Positions 56,721 to 64,000 of a DNA stretch of 64,000 nucleotides are shown here, piece by piece. This DNA comes from Polyodon spathula. Taxonomy: Eukaryota; Chordata; Actinopteri; Acipenseriformes; Polyodontidae. The position numbers and the translations under genes are program-made. Below the pieces are notes generated by a model. The model made no database searches. It was not told where the DNA came from and saw only the letters and a list, made by a program, of their open reading frames with translations. How positions within the stretch are numbered: position 1 is the first letter of the stretch; every line of letters starts with the position of its first letter. The DNA is taken from positions 34,547,774 through 34,611,773 of the forward strand of contig NC_054548.1 in NCBI RefSeq assembly GCF_017654505.1, given 5' to 3'.

Positions 56721-57443
56721 TGTAGCAGGGGGAGATCTGTGCTGACTCTGCTGGCGTGTTCACTGGCCTGCAGGAAGAGGGCAGCAGTCGTCCAACAACC
56801 GCCTGTGAGTCATGGCGGTGACACGGATAGGTGGGAAAGTGGGTGTGTGGACTTTCCCCCTCTCTGAATGGCTGAGAGGCGGGTCTTGGTGAGATTATTA
56901 GCTCTATAAGTTAACGCTCTGTTGTTTCCTCAGGTCTGCCCTTTCAAACGCGCCGAGAGTGCGGAAGCGCTGGTCCACGACCGAGAACCAGTCAGAGAGA
57001 ACGGAACAGAGGTTCAGAGCGAGACAGTGAGGGCGGGGAACCCTTGGGCAGACCCCTTAAAAGTACAGCTGAGCAGGCTAGTTAGCCGGCAGCGTAGGGC
57101 GGTGATCCAGGTCGCACGGGCAGCAGCGACCGGGATATTGCTGCAGAGCGCAGCACCTTTTCTTTATAGTTTTGTTACTGTTTTATTTTCCCTGTTTCTT
57201 TGTGCCTTCTGTTTTGAATTATTGTTTCGAAGCACCTGCAAGGGCGCTGGTATTGTGTACCCTCGCTTGGTATGCCCGTGGTTCTGTTTGCCATCGTTGG
57301 TAAATCAGACCATGGACCTACAGCACCATCTGTGGGCTAAAAAGAAATAAGGCACCCTTCAAAATAAAACTGGGCACCTGTGTGGTGTTTTCAAGTACAC
57401 CTGTCTGTCTCCTGGTCAGTGAATTACCCACAACCCTTCCACA
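56721..57443 (+). mobile_element. Solo LTR, family C, copy 2
   Basis: 723 bp, starting TGTAGCAGGGGGAGATCTGT and ending CACAACCCTTCCACA, flanked by a perfect 5-bp duplication AAGCC (56716-56720 and 57444-57448). It aligns along its whole length with 46176-46866, apart from extra bases around GCACCTGCAAGGGCGCTGG (57230-57248), absent from copy 1. Confidence 0.93.
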
Positions 57444-57449
57444 AAGCCT

Positions 57450-58866
57450 AATTAATTTGAAACACAGACAACGGTTGGAACGGGCCAAAATGAAATAATC
57501 AGATATGCGTCACACACGTCTAACCATCACTGAAGTAAAAAATGTTTTAGGGTCGGACATGTGAGTGCTGACTGTATTTGATTTTTTAAATGTACATGGA
57601 AATGCCCATCCCTAGTTCAAACAGGATATGTTGGGGTGTCTGCATCAGCACCAGATGTCAGATGAACATTTGGGAAGTAGAGTCAATAAATATGAACTGG
57701 AGTGGTTTTGTAAACTAGACAACAAATCATGTTGTGCAACACATCATGTCCTATAGTTCAAACCAAGATGTGTGCTAAATTATTGCTTTCAGCACTAAAA
57801 GCTTAGCATTTTAAGGCAAGAACAAGTGCAACAATGGAATAGTTGGATAAATCCTTTTTATAAATAAAAAAAGATTATTCACAACCAAGGTCTGATATTA
57901 TATATAACTAAACTAATAGAGGGATCAGGAACAGCCGTCCACATGCTGCTTCAAAATATGTTTTAAAATAAAAAAATATGTGTTTCCAATGATGTGTGCT
58001 TTTTCAAACTCCAGAATGTGGGTTCTACATTTGGGTTCTAATGACGGGAGATTTATAAACTTATTCCACCACTCCAGTCCCTATAATATGGCAACTGAAG
58101 GAACGGAATTACTGAAGATAGTGATGATTAGGTCTCAGAGTTAAGACAGGGTTCTATCACCGGCTCAACATCTGCGCATCTTTCACACAGTATTTATATA
58201 GAGATAAACCTTACTTTGATGCAGAAGATTGGTTGTTTGCCCCCCCCCCATAATAGGGAGTTTAACTGCACCCTTTCTCCCTAGAGACTGCTAAATCAAC
58301 CCTTCAACAAGCCATGCTTGTCAATTACAGATGCCATTTATTTTTCCACACTCTCCCAGACATCTTAGTGGTTTAGGAATTCTGTCCAACATTCCAAGAT
58401 CTTTGCCTAGCAGCTGACTAATGAACAATATTTACTAATCCCTTCATTAACTGCAGCAGTTCATCAATGTGATTATCTTTTTAAGCTAAAGGCTTGGCAT
58501 TAGCTGTATCAATCTTTCACAACGTCTCAGTCTTTATTTGTAAACACCCATTTCTTCAATTTAATCCAAATCACAGAAACCCCACTGAGAACCTATTGAA
58601 AGCTCACTTTGACCTTATAGAACTATGCACTAGGTTCCCAAATGCAGACTTTCATAGTATAATTATCCAGCAACTACAACTAGCCTTTACACAGAGCCTA
58701 TATGTCTTTCACCTTATACAAATCTCTAATTAAACATAACTGAATTAAATGTTTTCTAGGTACATATTTTTGTAATGTTATCATTAGCAGAATATTTAAA
58801 ATGCTGTGTAAATATACATTGTTTTCATGTTAAGTTAGTTACCACTGTTTGAATGTGTTTACTCAC
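57450..58866. other. EVA1C: EVA1C intron sequence, nothing recognised
   Basis: AT-rich. It was checked on the minus strand for the missing exon with no result. Confidence 0.4.
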
Positions 58867-59016
58867 CAAACTGTGGTAATTTGCCATCCAAGGAGCAGAC
58901 CTCATTCTCATCCTGCCATCTACCATAGACTGCCGAGTAGATGTTAATGACTGTAGGATCCTTACACTGCAATTCCAACTGTCCCCCTTCACATCCTACT
59001 TTGGTTCTGTGTTCAG
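58867..59016 (-). CDS. EVA1C: EVA1C exon: first half of SUEL-type lectin domain 2
   Basis: A ttttttctag acceptor and a gtgagt donor frame a 150-nt exon. Read in phase 1 from the upstream exon it gives EHRTKVGCEGGQLELQCKDP, then INIYSAVYGRWQDENEVCS and ends LPQF with one spare base (phase 1). The C-E-G-G-x-L-x-L-x-C and YSA-YGR motifs mark the start of the second lectin domain. The expected partner exon, carrying the rest of this domain, was not found anywhere in the 26-kb intron that follows on the minus strand. Splicing straight to 32492-32569 would keep the reading frame, because both junctions are phase 1. Confidence 0.92.
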
Positions 59017-61010
59017 CTAGAAAAAAACAAGCATTTTAAATTAAATCAAAGATAGAAAGTGAAGCAAAGAAGATTTTTTTCTATCTATAGAGATCTATAT
59101 AAAGCTGGTCAAGGTGGCCCTAGTAAAGTCATAACCACGGGCTCTCAAGCCCTGCGGTTGTGCCATTTGATAAACATATTAAATATTGTATGGCATTTTA
59201 GTTCACATTTTGGAATACATTGAAAAATCACCATGTCCATGACCTTAATGAGAAATACAGTAGACCCAGTTAATCTGTGCAGATTGTGACCGATTTGAGA
59301 CCAAATTAGTGAAAAACACAGATTAGCCAAAATTGAGTTTACTGTTTGGGTAATCCCTGCACTATTACTTGAAAACACGAAAAATGCAATAATACAAATA
59401 AAACCTAACGTCCCAACAACGGTCAAAATATATACTGTATATAATCAGCGTTGTTCAGAGGCAGAGGAGCTGGTTAAAAAGTCATTGATCTTGCTCTGTC
59501 TTTAATTGTTGTAACTGCTCTTCATATTCAGACTAAGAGAGTCAAGTCTGCTTTCTGCTCGCTTGTCACTGGTTTCAGTAACTACAATACCATACTGTCC
59601 ATTGGCTTGCACTATACTGTACTCAGTTTAATTGAATTCAATTAAATTATGGCCGTCTGCTTCCACATAGATGTGCTGAATCAGAACTAATACAGAACAC
59701 AAATACCCACTTCCGCACTGATCAGATGATTTCTGCACTAACACATTTTGATAATGTACTGCATTAAACAACACCAATTATCAAAACGCCGAATTATTGA
59801 AACATGAATTAACAAAAATCTTTTGTACACATATTCTATGTGCCTGTGGTCACTGTATTAATCAAACATTAAACAAACGACTATTGAAAGTGCCATTTTG
59901 ATGTTTGAATAGTGGCAAATATAAGAATCCTACTACTATACGCAGAGGCATGTTAGTTAGCCCACAGCTCTAGTTCAGGGATTATGTGAGGCCTTAGCAA
60001 ATCTCTTGCAGTGCATTTTATGACAGGTCTTGACAGAAATATACTATTCAAAGTAATGATGTGAAACCTAAAAATGAATAAGTGTAGTCTCTTTAAAAAA
60101 ATGCATTGATTCTACATATAACAGTATGAGGTATTTTTAAGCAATACTGTATACAAAGGAAAAAAAAAAATACCACATCTACATATACAGCACAGGACAA
60201 AACTTCAAAGGATTTATTATTTTTTTGGTTATATTATATACATATTCATTTCTTATCTTTAATATGTTTATTTTTTTTTATTTTTTTATTTGACTAATAC
60301 AGTATCACATGAAAAATAGTTTGTGCTGTTGCCCACAAAACGCCAATAGTCACCAACAGTCAGTAGTAAAATAAACCATTCACAGGTTATGTAATACAGA
60401 TACTGACCAGCGTTTTCACACTACAGTGAATATTATTGCCCCTTGTGTTAAATGAGAAATATGCCCCTCATCCATATATAACCCATTTTTTAACCCTGAC
60501 AAACTATTCCAGCAAAAATTGCTTCTGAAAAGTCTTCCCAAGACTGTAATTGTTAACATAAAGCATCCCTTTGTTATTCCAGTTGTTGGGATTCCTTTAT
60601 TCCTTTATTCCAATGTTTCTGTGCAGGCCTCATTGTTCCAAAATGTTTCTTATGTTCTTACTGTAATGTTGCATTCTGTACTAATAGGAATTATAATAAA
60701 CAAGTTCATTTGAACTTTGTTTGAACCTTTTTCAGAGAGAAAGGTCCATCTGGTTTTGGAAAGAATGTAATTAGGAAAACTTTTTTCCAGGCAAAGTTTG
60801 AGATAGACAATTTTAATGAGCCCCCTCTTTATATCTATATACTAACTATCCAATTGAAATGAAACTTGGTGAGAATTTCTCATCAACAACAGTAGAAGTT
60901 CTCTGAGGATGCAGTGGAGATATCATCACTGTTCTCCACTGTTCTGAAAGTGCAGACCAAATGTAACTCTACGTTTCCTTTTCCATGGTCCTGTTAAGAG
61001 TATTACTTAC
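59017..61010. other. EVA1C: EVA1C intron sequence, nothing recognised
   Basis: AT-rich intron between the exons 61011-61134 and 58867-59016. Only short homopolymers are seen. Confidence 0.45.
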
Positions 61011-61134
61011 TTGGTTTGCATTTATATGAGACAAGAAGGTATTTAGTTACGCCTGGACAAGGGTCAAGCCCAAAAACATTGTTATTGACAGGAAGCTGGC
61101 AGGCACGGCGAGCCTGGCATTCAGCCAGCACTTT
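61011..61134 (-). CDS. EVA1C: EVA1C exon: second half of SUEL-type lectin domain 1
   Basis: A ttttag acceptor leads into AAAGTGCTG, and a perfect gtaagt-like donor (gtaagtaat) follows CCAA. The peptide begins KVLAECQARRACQL and ends with the domain-closing motif CPGVTKYLLVSYKC. This provides the paired cysteines and the KYL-V-Y-C strand that close a SUEL lectin fold. Entry phase is 0 and exit phase is 1, so it fits both neighbours. Length is 124 nt. There is no stop or frameshift. It should act extracellularly as part of the ligand-binding region. Confidence 0.93.
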
Positions 61135-61289
61135 CTAAAAAGGAAACAAGAGAAGATGGTAAAACTGTGATGAAGCTTAAAACAGATGAGAATCAGTGTT
61201 TGAAGAGCCAGTTTTCATAAGAGACATTATTACCAGCAACTGAAAGCAATGTCCCATATACAAGGAAACTGCAGTCCTGCTCCGAGTCT

Positions 61290-61640
61290 CCAGATGTTAT
61301 TTGACAGGAATGAGACTCAGGAGACAATGAATCTGCAGTTCAAGCACTTGCGTACACATTTATTTAAACAAAGAGCAAATAAACAGGGCAAGAGAGACAA
61401 AATCAAATGTTTAAACAAAAGCAATACTACGTAGGCTGAGCAATCGTCTTCATCACAATACAGATCACCAACCTCTCTTCACCACACAAAGGATTTCTCC
61501 TCCCTTATATGAAGGTGACCACTCTCCAATTACCACTCAATTACCTAATTGGAGAATGGCTACACCTGTGATTGTTGGCAGGGAGAGATTTAACCCCATC
61601 CGTGCCAACCTTACATTCTACATACACCCGCAGGGCTTCC
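61290..61640. repeat. LTR B-related fragment in an EVA1C intron
   Basis: The fragment TTTGACAGGAATGAGACTCA and AATCTGCAGTTCAAGCACTT parallels the start of family B (CAGGCTGGCGAG ... CTGCAGTTCAAAAAAATA). The right part GGCAGGGAGAGATTTAACCC with CATCCGTGCCAACCT parallels TTTAACCCCATCCCTGCCAA in the copy at 19.4 kb. Neither end is clean. Confidence 0.5.
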
Positions 61641-61739
61641 GCGGTACTCACATTTTTTAGAAAGGGAAAGGGGGATAAAAATGTTGGTAATAACACAATA
61701 ATGCAGAAGCCATCAGGACTTTAACCTGCAAGTTTGTAC

Positions 61740-61945
61740 CTGCAATGCAGTAAATGATGAGCAATTTTGATTCTCCTCTGTTTCAACAGGTCTTGAATTA
61801 TTTGGACACATGTGGGAACTAGGTTCATTGCGTCCATAAAATGCTGACAGTACACTGACGGTTGAATGTCTTGGGCACTGCAGATTCAACTGTTCACCCT
61901 CACAGGCATGGGCAGAGTGATTTTGCAATATTCTGGACAAGTAAC
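61740..61945 (-). CDS. EVA1C: EVA1C exon: first half of SUEL-type lectin domain 1
   Basis: This is the most upstream EVA1C exon in the window, probably coding exon 2 by comparison with the human gene. The family is a single-pass membrane protein with two extracellular SUEL/galactose-binding lectin domains, and vertebrate EVA1C is reported to bind heparin and Slit ligands. On the minus strand a tttctttcag acceptor precedes GTTACTTG and the exon ends CAG before gtacaa. The translation runs from GYLSRILQNH through the lectin signature CEGEQLNLQCPRHST and AFYGR to CSSFTALQ. The entry phase is 1 and the exit phase is 0, which joins exactly to the exon at 61011-61134. The signal-peptide exon would be above position 64000. 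Similarity to EVA1C is recognised from memory of the family. Confidence 0.93.
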
Positions 61946-62653
61946 CTGAAAGAAAAATAAAATACAGATTGGACAAAAAATTCCCTCAAATATCAATGCA
62001 ATTTAGAGTCAGACTACAACAATTTTTTTTGACTTACAAGGTATTATATACATGTACCTTGTACACCTCTAGCTTTAAATCAGTTACATTATCTTAGTTC
62101 ATTTTTAAATCATCACGTTTACTGGATTCAAAGCAGGATCATTCTAGCTGAAATGTTTCAAATTCTAGGGAGGTTTTCTTCCTTTGATGGTTGCTGCTAC
62201 CAGTGTGATTTGACACAATAGTGCCAGGGCAGAGCTGTGTAACTCATGCCTGAACTCCTGTATGAAATTGATAAAAGTGCCTATTTAAGTGACCTTCAAC
62301 CTCATTTTCCATGGACGAGAGGTGCAGTGCACCTCACTGTAGTCAACATGAGATTCACAAGGGTGCTGGTACACAAACGATGGAGTGAGGTGGGGGGTGG
62401 TGGGTACCTATTTATTTATTTTGGCGCTCAAGGGGGTTCGCAGGAGTGTGGGAAGGGTGTGATTAGGATGGCATGGCAGGTGGTGGCTGCAATGCAAGAG
62501 GGGTTTGTTATTTTGATGGTTTTCTACTGTAACCTGTTAGTGGTTCTCTGTATCGATAAAGCATCTTGAGTGTTGAGCAACATGCATAACGTGCCAGAGG
62601 CACCTAAACGAGAACTAATTCTATTACGCATTCTATTGCACATTCAACATGGT
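61946..62653. other. EVA1C: EVA1C first intron (part), nothing recognised
   Basis: Minus-strand sequence upstream of the first visible exon. The plus-strand ORF at 62246-62569 (107 codons) has no motif. Confidence 0.4.
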
Positions 62654-62661
62654 GTTATTAT

Positions 62662-63702
62662 CAGTGGTGTAGTAGAGCCAGAATGTGCCGGAACACCATT
62701 CCGGTACTATTTTCTATATGCAGCAGTAATGTATTTGAACCGGAATTTGCATAACAGGAAAGCTAAGTCACATGACACACATCTCCTGCACAACTGTGTG
62801 ACTGGGGCAAAGTGCCTGTCCATGTGTTATTTATTTGTGTTTTATGTTGTATGTAGTGTGTTAATGTTGGTGTACAGTCACTGGTACACAGGATAGAATA
62901 TGGGTTGCGTGGGTTAATAAGTGTTTAAAATGTATATTTGTATTTAGGCATGAGGATTGCACAGCACTTCACGTGCAGATAAAATGTAATAATATGTGAG
63001 CACGGGGAATTGCACTTTATTAATTCACGTGCAGTTGTACCGCGACTCCAATTGAATGATCGATTAGCAGTCGAGTCTTGGTACAGCTGCATAAAAGCAG
63101 CATGTTTTCACTCACTCTGGGTTGTGTGTTCAGTGAGTGGAGAACAGGATTGGAAACAGAGGTAATAGTAATCGTAATAGCAGCTCACCATGTTTGTTTA
63201 GTGTTAGTCCGTTTTGTTTGTCTCTTTGTTTTGGCTACCAGTGCAGTGTCCTGTGTTTTGTTTGTTTTTCAAACCTTTTATTTTCTGTCTGCTCATTTAT
63301 TAACAAGCGCTCAGCTTCACCAAACTCCATGTCTCTGTGTCTGTTCTGTGTTGGTCCGTTTCTGGTCTGACGTCACCCACTACAGCCGTCTTTGTGACAG
63401 TGACTCAGTTAGTAATCCTCTTGACGCAATGAAAAGATCATTAGGAACTTCTATTACCACCTACTTATTTAAGAAGGCTAAAATGAAATGCTGATGAAGA
63501 AAACAGCAACAGTGTATCGACTACGACTGAGGACACAAACACAAAATGCTCTTCCCAGAATGGACACAGTGAAGCAGCTACTGTAGTGTACACTGTAGTA
63601 TACAAATAACATGTACATTCGTATAAAAATACCTTTTTGTTTAAGAAAAAATCGATATTTTAGTGCCATTCCGGTAACTTCTGATTTTGGACTACACTAC
63701 TG
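62662..63702 (+). mobile_element. Non-autonomous hAT element carrying a solo LTR
   Basis: The ends are inverted: CAGTGGTGTAGTAGAGCCAG at 62662 and, on the minus strand, CAGTAGTGTAGTCCAAAATC from 63702. The flanks GTTATTAT (62654-62661) and GTTATTAC (63703-63710) match at 7 of 8 positions, a hAT-size duplication. A solo LTR of family A is nested at 62803-63399. The remaining hAT interior is about 440 bp, with a short LFKKAKMKC-like ORF end near 63490. Confidence 0.82.
62803..63399 (+). mobile_element. Solo LTR, family A, plus orientation
   Basis: 597 bp with ends TGGGGCAAAGTGCC and GTCTTTGTGACA, flanked by a perfect 5-bp duplication GTGAC (62798-62802 and 63400-63404). Promoter-like GCTGCATAAAAGCAGC is at about 63087-63102. 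It is the inverted relative of 13720, 16721 and 19590. Confidence 0.93.
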
Positions 63703-63710
63703 GTTATTAC

Positions 63711-64000
63711 AGTATTTTAAAGAATGTGCTTTCTAACAAAAGGTCAGGTAAATCCTACTTCTGAGCAGGAAAGACCCAGGAGTCATCTGCGATACTAATC
63801 TTCACACATATACCATCTGACTGCAGCAACAAAGAATGCCTGAGCACTTCATTTTTAAATCTCAGTCACATAAGGCTATAGGACTGCTAATGCCAAAGTA
63901 CATTATCCAGCCTGATGAAAGGAAAGTAAAATTATGTTTTTCAGTTGAGTCAGCAGTGTCATAAAAAGAGACTGTCATGACCTTCAGTACATCGACAGTA
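63711..64000. other. EVA1C: EVA1C first intron (part), nothing recognised
   Basis: No feature is seen up to the window edge. The upstream exon with the signal peptide is expected beyond. Confidence 0.4.

Larger units (their letters stand above)
32570..58866 (-). other. EVA1C: EVA1C long intron, host to most mobile elements
   Basis: This 26.3-kb interval separates two confidently placed EVA1C exons, 58867-59016 and 32492-32569. By comparison with the human gene structure one exon is expected inside it. I scanned the minus strand for the RCYG-type turn, for the P-G-x-x-K-Y-L-x-V-x-Y-C strand and for flanking splice sites, and found no candidate. The interval holds a minisatellite, a DIRS element, gypsy remnants, a Tc1, several LTRs, a LINE and one possible nested plus-strand exon. 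Confidence 0.8.

Overview
This window looks like nuclear DNA of a ray-finned fish. It is AT-rich, contains long (TA)n tracts, and is packed with fish-type mobile elements: Tc1, hAT, DIRS tyrosine-recombinase elements, Ty3/gypsy-like LTR elements, a CR1/L2-type LINE and tRNA-derived SINEs. The repeat mix would fit a non-teleost such as a sturgeon or paddlefish, but that is only an impression. There is no prokaryotic operon, CRISPR array or rRNA.

The one host gene I can name is EVA1C (eva-1 homolog C), on the minus strand across about 29.7-61.9 kb. Six coding exons are visible with matching phases: 61740-61945, 61011-61134, 58867-59016, 32492-32569, 30626-30715 and 29707-30068. They encode the first SUEL-type lectin domain, half of the second, a linker, the transmembrane helix and the FAM176-type tail. 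The signal-peptide exon should lie beyond the right edge. The exon for the second half of lectin domain 2 should lie in the 26-kb intron 32570-58866, but I could not find it.

Region by region. 1-6.7 kb: a palindromic interspersed repeat, a decayed LINE and two Tc1 elements abutting each other. 7.5-12.4 kb: a hAT transposon with an 8-bp target duplication, split by a DIRS element. 13.7-14.9 kb: a solo LTR (family A) carrying another LTR. 16.7-20.2 kb: a complete LTR element with gag but no pol, bounded by a 5-bp target duplication and carrying a nested solo LTR. 20.3-22.0 kb: a ZMYM/TTF-type hAT remnant. 23-29.7 kb: mostly unassigned, with a probable solo LTR, SINEs, a Tc1 remnant and a large (TA)n/(GT)n tract. 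33.3-34.0 kb: a 10-bp minisatellite. 34.9-40.0 kb: a second DIRS element with clear inverted terminal repeats. 42.2-43.8 kb: a gypsy RNase H remnant. 45.7-47.6 kb: a Tc1 interrupted by a solo LTR. 49.1 kb: a possible plus-strand terminal exon nested in EVA1C. 51.1-52.5 kb: an LTR element with a tRNA-Leu-type primer-binding site. 53.4-56.2 kb: a long LINE copy. 56.7-57.4 kb: a solo LTR. 62.7-63.7 kb: a hAT with a nested solo LTR.

The strongest theme is transposon nesting, with target duplications that can be read directly at most levels. No transposon ORF appears fully intact.
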